Positions 39,594-50,435 of a stretch of 60,000 nucleotides of DNA are shown piece by piece. The position numbers were made by a program, and so were the translations under genes. The stretch lies in assembly GCA_037447655.1 (NCBI GenBank), contig JBBHKE010001538.1:126001-186000 (forward strand), given 5' to 3'. Origin of the DNA: Zygnema cylindricum. Lineage: Eukaryota; Streptophyta; Zygnematophyceae; Zygnematales; Zygnemataceae. Below the pieces are notes generated by a model, which saw only the letters and a program-made list of their open reading frames with translations, had not been told where the DNA came from and did no database searches. The first letter of the stretch is position 1, and each line of letters begins with the position of its first letter.

Positions 39594-40120
39594 AGAGTCA
39601 CACGTTGGGACATACTTCGCAATATCGTTTGTCATATTTGGCCAATAGTACGCTTTGGCAACTCGTGTAGTAGTTTTGTCTCGCCCGTAGTGTCCAGTGA
39701 GGGGTTAGTCATGGCAAAATAGTATATCGTAACTCTTGATTCGACAGAATATAAAATGAGGTTGTTTGACTCGGTTTCTACAACCACATGTCGTTGGCTA
39801 TTTGAACCAATATCTTTCTTTTGACGAGTTCCGCGATTGTGTAATCGCCTAAGTATGTCGCCTTATTTCTATCCAGCCACTTTTCGTCCAATTACAGCGT
39901 ACTCTTTACAGTGTTGACTTTCTTGTCGTTAAGTTTGTCGGCTGCGATAGTATCTGCTTTCAAGGATTCACCCCTGCGTTTTTGCGATAGCTGCGATAGA
40001 TTCGCCGCGGTTAGCGTAGCAACGCCTGGTCTTCTTGAACAAGCATCAGCAAGATTCGTCTTATCGAGGTTGTATTTGATGGTTAACTCAAGTCCGAAAG
40101 TTTGTAGGAATGTCATCCAC
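39594..40120 (-). pseudogene. Gypsy-2 RNase H-integrase linker and HHCC zinc region
   Basis: Minus strand: the linker Y-N-L-D-K-T-N-L-A-D-A-C-S-R-R-P (40050-40116) and, near 39600-39720, the integrase zinc-binding segment ending Y-Y-W-P-N-M-T-N-D-I-A-K-Y-V-P-T-C. It is equivalent to 24735-25223 in Gypsy-1. Stops and frame changes are present. The catalytic integrase core is missing because of the truncation at 39594. Confidence 0.75.
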
Positions 40121-40843
40121 CTAGCCTGTTTCTTGGATAACTTCGGCTGTGTTTGCGGATACTGTAACGCAAGGTTCAGTAATCACAATGATCCGCTTCC
40201 TTTGAACGTAACACTTCCAAACTTCGAACGCATTAATGATGGCTATTGTTTCTTTCTCGTAAGTGGCCCAATTAAGTTTTGCCGCCTTTAGTTTACGACT
40301 ATCATACGCGGTGGGTTGTAGGCCTCTTCCATGATCTTGCATAAGAATCGCTTCAATAGCCGTATCACTCGCGTTAGTGATTATCATCCAAGGTAACTCC
40401 GGATTGGGAACCGCTAACACAGGGGCGGTAACCAACCGCTCCTTTAGCGTGTGAAAGGCTGCCTCCTGCACTGTCTCCCACTCATAAAGCACGTCATATT
40501 TGAGCAAACTAGTGAGTGATGCGGCGATTTTTGCAAATCCCTCCACGAACCATCGATAGTAGGAGCATAATCCAAGGAAGCTCCTCAAATCCGTGATATT
40601 TTTTGGTTGCGGCCACTCTTAGACTACCTTAGTTTTGTTGGGGTCTACTGTGATTCCATCTTGACTTACCACATGACCCAAAAACTCAATTTTGTATTTT
40701 AAAAAGTCGTATTTGATAATCTTCGCGTAAAACTTGTTCTCTCTTAAAACTTGTAAGACAGTTCTCAGCTGCTTGATATGGTCTTCTAACGTCTCACTAT
40801 ACACCAGAATGTCATCTAAGAAGACGATTACGAACGCGTCCAT
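40121..40843 (-). pseudogene. Gypsy-2 RT active site, thumb and RNase H
   Basis: The stretch 40619-40843 has [15 protein letters not shown] (active site) and I-E-F-L-G-H-V-V-S. After a stop at about 40618, 40121-40588 gives the thumb and RNase H (M-I-I-T-N-A-S-D-T-A-I-E-A-I-L), where the usual catalytic Asp of T-D-A is Asn. This would disable RNase H. Confidence 0.8.
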
Positions 40844-40849
40844 AAATTG

Positions 40850-41802
40850 TCGAAGATCGTGTTCATCAAATGCATAAATGTAGCCGGGGCATTAGTCAAG
40901 CCAAACGACATATCCAAAAATTGGAAATGACCGTACTGCGTTCTAAATGCAGTCTTTTCCACATGTTCCTATGCGACTCTAATTTGATGATAGCCACTTC
41001 GTAAGTCTATCTTAGAGAAATACTTGGCACACCTAAGCCGGTCTAACAACTCGTCTATCTTGGAAAGGGGTAACGCGTTCTTCACTGTTAACTTATTTAA
41101 AGCGCGGTAGTTCACACACAAACGTAGACCTCCATCTTTCTTGGCCACGGAGAGGATCAGGTCTCCGTATGGTGACTTGCTCGACTCAATTGCTCCGACC
41201 TTTACTAACTCTGAAAGTTGTTCCTTGAGTTCGTCCAACTCGGTATAACTTATTTTATACATCTTGTTGGCCAGGGGTACTACTCCCAAAACAAGCTTGA
41301 TCTTCTGGTCTACGTCGTGTTTCGAAGCTAAACCTTCCAGGAGTTTTGGGGGAAAAATATCAGCATACTCCTCAAGAAGCTTAGTCACGACTTGCGGGGC
41401 CTCAATGGAAGCCTTTCCTGCGGTGTTCCCTCCTATGGAGCCGAAATCTAGATCCCTTTTTGCCCACTCCTCTAGAATTCCCTCCTTGACTTCCTCCATG
41501 GGTTGTATGACCGCCATTCTAATTGTTTCCCTTTTCTTCAGCGCCCTCTTAAGCTGTAAGGCCGAAAGCAGGCGTCCCTCTTCCAGGTTTTTACCTACCA
41601 CTCCCACCTTTACTTCGAACTCTCTTTCACCTTTACCCACTTTCATACTATTATTCCTCAAATCAATCTTCGGATTCCACTTTTGAAGCCATGGCTTTCC
41701 CAAGATTACCTCATGATCTCCAACGGGTAGGACGTGAAGAGTGTCATACCAATGAAAATTCCCCATACCCACTCGTAACCGAGGTGTGCGATGGGTAATC
41801 AC
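40850..41802 (-). CDS. Gypsy-2 protease C-terminus and RT N-terminus (long open stretch)
   Basis: 277 open codons (40969-41802). The N-terminal part has [16 protein letters not shown], the C-terminal motif of gypsy retropepsins. A linker follows, then the RT fingers: [32 protein letters not shown] and [12 protein letters not shown] with the first catalytic Asp intact. The stretch ends near 40969; M-S-F-G-L-T-N-A-P continues in another frame to 40850. Confidence 0.8.
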
Positions 41803-41829
41803 AATCTAATTGCCATCGGCCAATTGAAC

Positions 41830-42165
41830 TGATTGCTAGTTTGGAATAATGATGAGAGGGAGTTTCAACTTTTTCAGTGTCTTCTCGTTGATCAAATTCC
41901 CCAACTTGCCCAAATCCACCATGAAACTGGCTGCGCTGTCCATGATTTTACCCGAAAAAACCAAGGGATCTCCACCTTCTCAAGCGAGTCTCATGGCAGT
42001 AAGCTTACCCCTCCTATGAACTTTCTTTTTGGAGCATTCTCTGGCCATATGGTCTGGGGAACCGTACTGAAAGCATAGTCCATTCAACCTCCTACGTTGG
42101 AGCTCCTCGGGGACAGATCGTTAGTTCTGTTTTTGGTGGTTTTCTTGTTCTTTTTAATTGCATGG
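41830..42165 (-). pseudogene. Gypsy-2 zinc knuckle and protease active site
   Basis: The minus strand shows the nucleocapsid-type motif C-F-Q-Y-G-S-P-D-H-M-A-R-E-C (about 42035-42082), where the second Cys is Tyr. Then comes I-M-D-S-A-A-S-F-M-V-D-L-G, the retropepsin site with Ala for Gly (about 41915-41950). At 42165 the gene is interrupted by a solo LTR. Confidence 0.75.
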
Positions 42166-43234
42166 TGTAGAAATTAATGGTCTTTTAAAGTATTTTCTAG
42201 GTCTGAATAGCAATATAGAAAGAATCCGAGGCAGTCTACCTCTAACTTCTCTCTCCAACTCTCAAACTTGTTGTAGTCACTGAGAAATTGGAGAGGAAGC
42301 TAGAGCCATGGCTACCTATGCTATCCAGAGGTTTACGAGATATAAATATTAGTTTATTTATAATTAGGGGTTTATTTACTAAAAGTATATGTGATACCTC
42401 CAGGATTTGATCGTGGAACCTGCCGGACGATAAGCAGCCGGTAGCCGGTAGCTTTAACCGTTAAGTCTAGACATAGTGTTACGTAATGTAGGGTTTGATA
42501 ATTAATTAAACATATAAACGTATGATAGTTCATTTCACTAAAACAGTTTTACGGGAGACATAGATCCAGTAATGTAAAAGTACAGATTACGGTACGGATA
42601 AAAAACGAATAACGCACATTTATTTATTTAGGGAAACGAATACCGCGCATGTATTTATTACGGCTACGATTAAATGTGAATTTCATCGGACGGCCGGAAT
42701 TAAACGCCGAGATCGCGGAAGAGGATTTGGGCGGTTTTTGGTCATCGCCACATCGGATGACACGTGGCGGAATGACATTGGATCGCGGCATCTCCGAGGA
42801 TTAAGGGAGCGAATCCGGATATACCACGTGTCATCATTTAGGCCATGTCGTACAATGTTTGTACAGAAAGTACACCGGCAGCTGTACTTTTGTGTACGGA
42901 AGTATAATCTGATTGGATCCGTACATCACTAGATAGAGTTCTGTGAGAGAGATAGGACTTAGAAAAATTAGGAGATAGGACCCTCTCTCCCAAAGAGCTT
43001 CTGTACAAAAGGTTAACTTTGACCCTCCATAACTTACTGCTCAGGGGAGAAAATTCAAAGATTTTTTTTGCTATCAACTCAAGAGAGTCTTGCCTTCATA
43101 AGGGTGAAGTTGGTCAGAGTTTTTGTCTGCCAGGGTGGAAGTTGTTATTGCTTAAACACAAAGGGGTCAGGGTTATCCTAGAGGCTTCTTGGAAGCTGTC
43201 CTCTCTGAGGACTTATGGACGTCTCAGAGTTTCA
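42166..43234 (+). repeat. solo copia LTR in Gypsy-2 gag
   Basis: It starts TGTAGAAATTAATGG and ends CAGAGTTTCA. The flanks CATGG (42161-42165) and CATTG (43235-43239) fit a 5-bp duplication with one change. It is the same LTR type as 29044-30060, with hairpin (42240-42298) and tRNA-like block (about 42395-42475, minus strand). Confidence 0.9.
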
Positions 43235-44011
43235 CATTGACCACGTGCGCTTCCTCCTTGATATCTCCTAACTCTATGGGGGTCGGTCCATGGTCACTTC
43301 GACCTCCCCTGGTGCTACTTGATCCAAAGTGATAGGATCTACGGAGAGTGAAGTCTACGGAGTCGGTCCATTCCGCGAATTGAACAATTGTCGAGAGACT
43401 ACGAGTTTCTGTTTCCCGTGCGAGCCACTGTTCCTCATCCCTCCGAATAGACGCTTTGAGTCCCTTAACATATCGATCAACCGCTTCATCCTCGTCATCG
43501 TTGAGATTTGAACCTTGCATTCCAAGAATCGTTGCGTGTACTCCAAAACACAAGTGTGTTGTTTCAACACCAAAATACTATCCCTTCCAACCTTGACGGT
43601 GTGCAGTGGTTGCCAGCATTCACAAAGAGAACGAACAAATAGGGTCTAATCAGCAGGTACCTCGCCGTCTTCAACCATTGTTCACCACCACGCACCTGCT
43701 GCCTCTTTCAGTAAACCCCCCGCATAGTGAATCTTATTGCGATCGGACAGGGTGGGAAAATTCTCCAAATAGTTCGCCATCGAAAACAACCACGCATCGA
43801 GATTCTTGTGCTTGGCAGGGTTGAACTCATCGGGCAATCTCAACTTCGGTCTCCTCAAATCTCTCTTTATGCTTCCGTGTGCTCGATCACCAAGACCAAT
43901 TTCCAAAGTTGCGACAGTGTCACTTAGGTGAGCGTTCTGCAATCTGACCTTCTCCAATTCCCGAACAACTCGCTCCAACATATCAACTGTGGAGACACCA
44001 TGACCTTCCAT
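43235..44011 (-). pseudogene. Gypsy-2 gag
   Basis: The ATG at 44011 opens M-E-G-H-G-V-S, a coiled-coil-like segment, then the capsid region L-P-D-E-F-N-P-A-K-H-K-N-L-D-A-W-L-F-S-M and A-G-G-L-L-K-E-A-A-G-A-W-W, a retrotransposon gag signature. After a frame change near 43680, 43224-43553 continues with D-R-Y-V-K-G-L-K-A-S-I and L-S-T-I-V-Q-F-A-E. The end is cut by the solo LTR; the zinc knuckle is on its other side (42035-42082). Confidence 0.8.
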
Positions 44012-44027
44012 ACTGTCGAGTAACGAG

Positions 44028-44045
44028 GAAAAGCTCTGAAACAAA
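44028..44045 (-). promoter_or_regulatory. Gypsy-2 primer-binding site (3'-end tRNA type)
   Basis: The minus strand after the LTR reads TTTGTTTCAGAGC, close to TGGTATCAGAGC, the complement of the 3' end of initiator tRNA-Met. Thus gypsy elements here use the tRNA 3' end while the copia elements use the anticodon arm. Confidence 0.65.
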
Positions 44046-44525
44046 TGTAAAAGAGTAACCCGGACACCACATCTATGATGCACAGCGGAATATTCCTAGA
44101 GATTCACTCGTAGCAACAACAAGGTCATACAATGTACACAAGGAAAAACAGGTGCTTTATTAATCAGGAAAAGATTACAAGATTGAATGCTCGCTCTCTG
44201 AAGTCTACTTGCAAAAAAGTGGGTCTTCACTAAGTCTTCCCACTATTTAAACTAGTTACTTGCTAGTCAATCCAGTACTACAATTGGTCAACTATGTACA
44301 CGTGGATAATCTTCATTAGTTGCACCCTATCCACACTATATTTTAGAACTATACAGTTCAATCTAGATTTTGCTACGTTGTTATGCTGTTAAGTTGTATT
44401 GCTTTGTTGTCATACTGCGCTACCATGTTGCTATGCTGCGCTAGTCTGACATCACTGCTGCACTGCTCTGACATCACATCTACAGTTTCTTCTCAACTCT
44501 GCTTCCATTTTGTAACCCAGTTACA
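44046..44525 (-). repeat. Gypsy-2 5' LTR
   Basis: 480 bp, starts TGTAAAAG, ends GTTACA. Pairs with 10933-11413 by sequence similarity. Confidence 0.85.
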
Positions 44526-45640
44526 GTATTTAACTGAAAGTTGAACTCGTAAACTGAACAAAATATTTAACAAAAAACCTAACCAAATATTAGAGTGGAT
44601 ACTGAACTGAATTCTATATTACATACCCAATCGGAAATATAGTGAGATGAAGACTAAAGTGGTACCTGAACAAAATACTTAAGAGAATACCAAACTTGAA
44701 TAAATACAAAATAAAATAATGAACCGAATTTTGCACTAAATACTGAACTCAATAATACATAAGATACTCAACTGAAACAAATACTGGATATCTAAATCTA
44801 ATACTTTAACTTGATACGAAGTGAATACTAATTTTGAAACTTAACAATATATTGAACCTAGTATTGAAGCGATATTCTAGTTGGATATTAAGTTGAAATT
44901 TGCAGTGGTAACTCAACTAAATATTTAATTCAAAAAACCAAACTGAATTATATTTTTTGCGAAGCATCGTTCTGAATTTTGCACTTTTTGTGTGGAGCAA
45001 ATCATAGCATTCAAATCATAACATTTTGAGTGGATGGCTTTGAGGAGCAATTCGGATGTCACAATATTTAGTGTCGATGTGAAAGATGGTCAAATGGCAT
45101 TGTCAAACAGTACACACAGTATTTAGTGTACAAGTAATATAAGGGTAAAACCCATTGTATGACAAGTACACAGTATTTAGTGTGGATGTTAACAAATGGC
45201 CAATAACATTGTTTTAAAGATGCAAAGTATTTAGAGTGGATGTATGGGTGAGGCAAATAATAGCCTAATAATAGTAATTACCGTGAGATAATTTAGACTT
45301 CAGATGAGCTTCAAACAACAGTAAATGTCTTTGATGTTCAAGATTATTTTTTCGACTTATGCAAATTCAATTTTAAGGAACTGTCTCTGAAGTTTAAGAT
45401 TATTACTTTGACTTATGCAAAGTCGTTTTTTGGGAAAGTTGGGACTTATGCAAAGTCATTTCTTAGGATCTGACATTGAAAGTTGTGATTGATTTTGCAA
45501 GATCACACCAAAAAAGAAATCCCGTTGTGCAGCTATGATGATAGAAGTGGTTAACTCCGCGTTATCCACAATTTTACAACTATTAACGACAATACTACTG
45601 TCATCATTATAACTTAACCAACATGGTCGGCGAGAATATG
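44526..45640. other. AT-rich non-coding region with short degenerate repeats
   Basis: No supported gene. 44526-44990 repeats variants of ATACTGAACT, and 45060-45245 has four spaced copies of a GTATTTAGTGTGGATGT-like word. It could be the 5' flank of the Harbinger-type transposase or an eroded satellite. Confidence 0.45.
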
Positions 45641-45648
45641 AGACGTCA

Positions 45649-46911
45649 TTGGACATGTGGTATCAGAAATCGTACGACGGTTACTGCACCAAATATTCAT
45701 TCTACAAACCAACGAGGATGGTCACTATTACATTGTACCAAGGTCTTTACATTCGGTTGATGAAGTATTACCTCAATATAAAGCAGAACGGGTTCGGCAA
45801 CTATTTCGGCTTAGAAGAGATAGTGTTCAATTTTTGGTGAGAGAACTAGAAAATGACCTCACCACTAGACCCCCCGTCGGACTTAAAAACATTAACAATA
45901 GAAAACTAACTACAAAAAAACAAATATTAATTGCATTGATGATATTAGGGCACCAATGAGGGGTTATACGTACTATCATTTTGTAATAAGGCGTTTGACT
46001 GTGGGTAAGGTATTTTGGAGACATATAGCGGCCATTACAAAAAGGTTAGGGCATTAGATTAGATGGTCCAGGGAGGAGAAACTTCAAGAAACCAAAGATT
46101 TCTTCGACCAAAAAAAAAGGTTACCGAATTGCGTTGGTGCAATAGACTCTTCCCATATGGAGATTACCCTTCGCCATGGATTCTTAGCCATAGATTATTT
46201 TGACGCCAAAAAGAAGTATTTTGCAGTAGTCCAAGCTATTTCAAACCAGAAGATGAGAATTATCGACCTTAACTTGGGGGCCCCAGGATCCATGCATGAT
46301 TCGAGAATATTTAGAAGATAAAAATTTGGGAAGGATTTCGAGAGACGCATGAAAGAAAGTGGAAAAGCATTTCAATAGGGAAATAGTACAGTGTTTCTTT
46401 ATCTCGTCGGAGATGCTGGGTACGCACTCCACCCTAACCTTGTAGTCCATTAACCCGACTTAAAACTCAGTGCTTCCCAAAAAAATCAATTTTTAACATG
46501 TTGCAACAAGGATGGTTGTTGAAAAGGTGTTTGGAAAACTAAAGTTACAATGGAGACATCTTAGAAGGTGTACCACCCGCGGAGGGAAACCTTGGTGTCC
46601 TGTATTCTTACCGCGTGGATATTGTATAACATTTCCATTGCAAGAGGCGAAAAATTTCCATTGCAAGAGGCGAGTAGGATTTTGATTAGGAGTCAGAGTT
46701 TGTAAAAGAGAAAGCCATTGCCTTAAATGGATTTCGCGAAAAGCCTTCTCGTAGGTCTCGAGTCGAAAAACAACGAGCACAGAATAGTGGGGAAGTGGAA
46801 AGACGACGGAAAATTTGTCGTTCTGCTAAAATACGTGGTGTTGCAATAAGGAAGATGTTATGTAATTATGTCTCACAAGGAGGCAATAGTGATCAGAATG
46901 GAAATGGACTC
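45649..46911 (+). pseudogene. PIF/Harbinger (HARBI1-like) DDE transposase, broken
   Basis: Across several frames the plus strand encodes the N-terminal region (L-F-R-L-R-R-D-S-V-Q-F-L-V-R-E-L near 45790-45850) and the DDE nuclease: first Asp in V-G-A-I-D-S-S-H-M-E-I (codon 46145-46147), second in L-G-A-P-G-S-M-H-D-S-R-I-F (46298-46300), then V-G-D-A-G-Y-A-L-H-P, and Glu in V-E-K-V-F-G-K-L-K (46521-46523). Stops follow at 45957, 46319 and elsewhere. The protein would cut and paste elements with TWA targets. A 22-bp local duplication occurs at about 46628-46670. Copia-E is inserted immediately downstream. Confidence 0.85.
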
Positions 46912-47907
46912 TGCAAATCTGTGTTCCCCATTTGGACCAAAATTGAGGAAGCCTCTAGGTAGTTTTCAACTAACCCACTTTCAACTAGAGTAACTACCAC
47001 CCAAGCAGACAAATAGATAATCTGACTTCATCCCTGTGCAGTCTGGACTCCCCTGAGTCCACAGCAAGAAGAATCACTGAAAACGCCCAACCAGGCGATT
47101 AATTATTAAGTGGCCAAGACGCCAATATTTATAGAAGCTTATTAGGAGAGAGGCGACAACCTCCTCAATCTACTAAGTCCTAAACCCTCTCACAACTCCT
47201 ATCTATTGAGGTACGGAACCAATCAAAAGATTATACAGTACCTAAAGGTACTACGGTCGATCTACTTTTTGTACGGCCTGTGTACGACAAGGCCATGGAG
47301 TGGACGCCTGTCTTCTACGGACTTTTCCTCATGCTCCCCGGGATTTCCTCTTCTCAATGACATCGTGCCACGTGTTGCTAGGCCATGTTACGACCGAAAA
47401 CTGCCAAGGCTGCCATTCCGGGATCTCGGCGATGGTGCGGGCCGTCGGATCAAAACCGGCTTTAAACACAACCGTTCAAAAATAAATGTCCGGTACATTT
47501 GTTTTGTGCGAACTAAACTCCAACTAGTTTGTATGTATTCTATTTGTAATTCCGTTAATCAGAATAGTCGCCTATCTATTGTTTAAATAGCTATCAAACC
47601 CCATGTATCCTAACGAACTACTACGACGGAGTGGTAAGGGTTGACGGCTACGCCTCGCCCTACCGGTCGGAGGTTCGAGTCCTGCCGGACTCAACCTTTT
47701 TGGTTGAGAGTGACTTAGGTCAATCTTAAGCTCTGCCTGTGGAGCTAAGGAAGCCATGGCTCCACCGCCCTCTCTCTCCTTCAGTGACTACAACAAGTAT
47801 GGGGGCTAGGGAGAGAAGGTGGAGGCAGGCTGCCTGTGCATTCTTTTTCCTTTTTATTTTAATTAAAAACCTAGAAAATACCTCCCCTAAATCTAGTGAT
47901 TTCAACA
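46912..47907 (-). repeat. Copia-E 3' LTR
   Basis: It starts TGCAAATCTGTG and ends ATTTCAACA next to the polypurine complement CTCCCCTTA. TATAAATA box on the minus strand at 47126-47133, tRNA-like block 47630-47701 (B-box GGTTCGAGTCC at 47672-47682, T5 at 47697-47701), hairpin 47763-47824. Confidence 0.9.
47126..47133 (-). promoter_or_regulatory. TATA box of the Copia-E LTR
   Basis: TATAAATA on the minus strand, about 200 bases before the LTR-encoded gag ATG. The same position is TATAAATT in the 5' LTR (near 52470) and TATAAATG in the foldback element. Confidence 0.6.
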
Positions 47908-47920
47908 CTCCCCTTATTTT

Positions 47921-49489
47921 CTATACTAATTTTATTTTCTCTTTTAATCCACACTTTTCTCTATAGTATTTTAGCTTGGGAGACGGCACAATCTTTGTCA
48001 TCATATCAGCCACCATTTCCCCATCACTCCTATACACCAAATTCACAATTTTATTTTCTACCTTTTCCCTCACACAACTCAATCTTATGTCCATATGCTT
48101 AGCTTTGAAAAGATAATTTGGATTGGCTGCAATTGCAATTGCAGCCTGATTATCACAAAACACTTCATGCACTCCCTTCTTCATGTACCCTAATTCTTGC
48201 AACAAAGACTTCACCCACATCAGCTTTTTCACAGCAGAACAAGAGGCCATGTACTCGGCCTCCATAGTGGACTGTGCGACAACCTTTTGTTGTTTGCTGC
48301 TCCAACAACAAGCACCGTCTCCCACATAGAATACATACCCAGAAGTGCATCTTCTCATAGGTGTATCCCCATAACTGGCATCACTCCAAGTAGTGATGTC
48401 AGTGTGCTCCTCTCCCACATGCAACCACAGATTCCTAGATCCCACCAGGTATCTCATTACTCTCTTGGTTGCCTCCCAGTCTCTCTTTCTGGTATCATTA
48501 AGACTCCTACTGAGGACTCCAACAGCTGCAGCTATGTGAGGTCTGGAACAATTCATAAAGTAAATCAAACTTCCTACAACCTGTTTGTAAGGAATAGACT
48601 TCATAAACTGCCTCTCTTCTAGACTCATCTGATCATCTAGCATTATCACTCCTCCTTCTACACTCCCATCACTTACTTTCTTCAAGTCTATGGGAGTGGT
48701 ACAACTGTTAGCATTCTCGATCTGAAATTTCTCCAGAATATTACATATAGCCTCTTTTTGAGTAAGCCTGATTATCCTCTTCCCCCTATCCCTTTCCATT
48801 TGAATTCCCATAATATATTTAGCCTCCTCTAAATCCTTCATGTCAAATCTACTTCTAAGATCTTTCTTTAGTCTATTTATCTTTTCCCTAGACTTACTCA
48901 ATACCAGCAAGTCATCCACATAGATTGCAATAAAAATCACACCATTCTCATCCTCAAACATATAAATAGAGTGGTCAAAACTAATCCGAATATACCCCGG
49001 ACTGGTAAGAAACTCATCTAGTTTCTTATTCCATTGTCTGGGGGGCTGCTTTAGTCCATATAAGGACTTTATAAGTCTGCAGACTTTGCTTTCCTCTCCT
49101 TCCTCTACAAAACCTTCTGGTTGCCGCATGAAGATTTCCTCCTCCAGTTCACCGTTGAGGAAGGCGGTCTTAATATCCATCTGAGGTATCTCCATGTCTT
49201 TCGCTGCAGCTAAACTAAGGATAATCCTTACCGATGGGAATCGAACTACCGGAGCAAAGGTCTCCTCATAATCTATCCCTTTTTTTTGGGTGAACCCCTT
49301 TGCCACCAACCGAGCCTTATATCTCTCAATGGTATTATCTGGATTCAGTTTCAATTTAAATACCCATTTACAGCCAATAGGTTTTCTATCTGGTGGACAG
49401 TCCACCAGCTCCCAAGTATTTGCCTCCATGATTGAGGCCATCTCATCATTTATGGCTCTGACCCATCTCTCTTTCTCCGGACTGTTCAT
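47921..49489 (-). CDS. Copia-E reverse transcriptase-RNase H (522 codons, intact)
   Basis: The longest good pol frame in the window. RT motifs in order: W-V-F-K-L-K-L-N-P-D-N-T, A-R-L-V-A-K-G-F-T, F-A-P-V-V-R, first Asp in Q-M-D-I-K-T-A-F-L-N-G-E, S-L-Y-G-L-K-Q-P-P-R-Q-W and the active site I-Y-V-D-D-L-L-V-L (about residue 200). RNase H follows with T-T-W-S-D-A-S-Y-G-D, S-T-M-E-A-E-Y-M and F-C-D-N-Q-A-A-I-A-I, ending near the polypurine tract. It makes double-stranded cDNA from the element RNA. It needs the polyprotein upstream, which is broken. The frame is complete from the linker (E-R-W-V-R-A-I-N-D-E-M) onward. Confidence 0.9.
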   Translation of the reverse strand: MNSPEKERWVRAINDEMASIMEANTWELVDCPPDRKPIGCKWVFKLKLNPDNTIERYKARLVAKGFTQKKGIDYEETFAPVVRFPSVRIILSLAAAKDMEIPQMDIKTAFLNGELEEEIFMRQPEGFVEEGEESKVCRLIKSLYGLKQPPRQWNKKLDEFLTSPGYIRISFDHSIYMFEDENGVIFIAIYVDDLLVLSKSREKINRLKKDLRSRFDMKDLEEAKYIMGIQMERDRGKRIIRLTQKEAICNILEKFQIENANSCTTPIDLKKVSDGSVEGGVIMLDDQMSLEERQFMKSIPYKQVVGSLIYFMNCSRPHIAAAVGVLSRSLNDTRKRDWEATKRVMRYLVGSRNLWLHVGEEHTDITTWSDASYGDTPMRRCTSGYVFYVGDGACCWSSKQQKVVAQSTMEAEYMASCSAVKKLMWVKSLLQELGYMKKGVHEVFCDNQAAIAIAANPNYLFKAKHMDIRLSCVREKVENKIVNLVYRSDGEMVADMMTKIVPSPKLKYYREKCGLKEKIKLV

Positions 49490-49528
49490 TGCCTCCGAGT
49501 ATGACTGAGGCTCATCTGGGTGAGAAAG

Positions 49529-50435
49529 CTATGTTACCTTGTAAGCAGCCTGTTTTTCTTGAAGCCTTTTGCTGCTCTTTCGTCCTCCCTCAATGTCTGA
49601 AGTTGGAATGGAGGGAAGTCTTATATTTATTTGCACTGTCTCATCAACTCCCCTATCCATGGAAACCGGTTCTGACTCTTCTTCCTCTGTCTCCTCAAAG
49701 TATGTAGGAATATGAGGGGATTCCGGTATATCTCCCCCATCTTTTATCTCCCCTGGATCTTTAATCATATTTTCACTAGTGTCCCTTCTGGGAAGATCTA
49801 AGTCCTCCTCACTCTCGGACTCAAAACTGATTCTGATTTTCTTAGTGTATTTGAAGGGATCAAAAGACTTCCTTTCATTCATGACAACTAGATGCTTTAC
49901 CAGAATGATATCTTGTTTAGCTAAGTCATAGACACTATATCCCTAGACATCCTCGTCATATCCCACAAAATATCCCGTCTAGTTTCCACTTTTTCTTATT
50001 TGTGTCAAGACTGTAAACTTCACCACCGAATACTTTCAAGTGAGAGATATTCGGTTTCCTTCCATCCCATCTCTCATAAGGGGTCATCCCTTTAACAACT
50101 GTAGTGAGGACTCTATTTTTAATGTAGTTAGCACAGTTCATGGCTTCTGCCCAAAATCTTCTTCCTATTTTCTTATCTGCCAACATACTGCATACACTAT
50201 CTCCTAAAGTCCGGTTTAACCTCTCACCTACCCCATTCTGTTCTGGATTATTTGGTACAGTTTTCTGATGCTGAACTCCCTCATCTCTCAAATAATCCTC
50301 AAACTGGTTAGAGGTGTGCTCTCCCCCATTATCACTCTTTATTCTCTTAATGGGGGTTCCGTGCAACTTCTCACTCCAGGCTTTGTATTCTTTAAAGTAT
50401 TTTGGTATTTCAGACTTTGTTTTTAAGAAGTAGAC
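49529..50435 (-). pseudogene. Copia-E integrase C-terminal half and linker
   Basis: The stretch 49956-50366 has the second Asp K-S-D-N-G-G-E-H-T-S (Tyr to His) and the Glu region N-G-V-G-E-R-L-N-R-T, then V-F-G-G-E-V-Y-S-L-D. A deletion near 49975 shifts the frame; 49529-49882 continues with the acidic linker (K-I-R-I-S-F-E-S-E-S-E-E-D). Stops near 49530 separate it from RT. Confidence 0.85.

Larger units (their letters stand above)
39594..44525 (-). mobile_element. Gypsy-2, 5' part of a Ty3/gypsy element
   Basis: 5' LTR 44046-44525, tRNA-type primer site, gag, zinc knuckle, protease, RT, RNase H and the start of integrase on the minus strand. It is truncated at 39594 by the Copia-F LTR. A solo copia LTR (42166-43234) interrupts gag. 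It is the same family as Gypsy-1: the pol sequences align closely. Confidence 0.85.
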
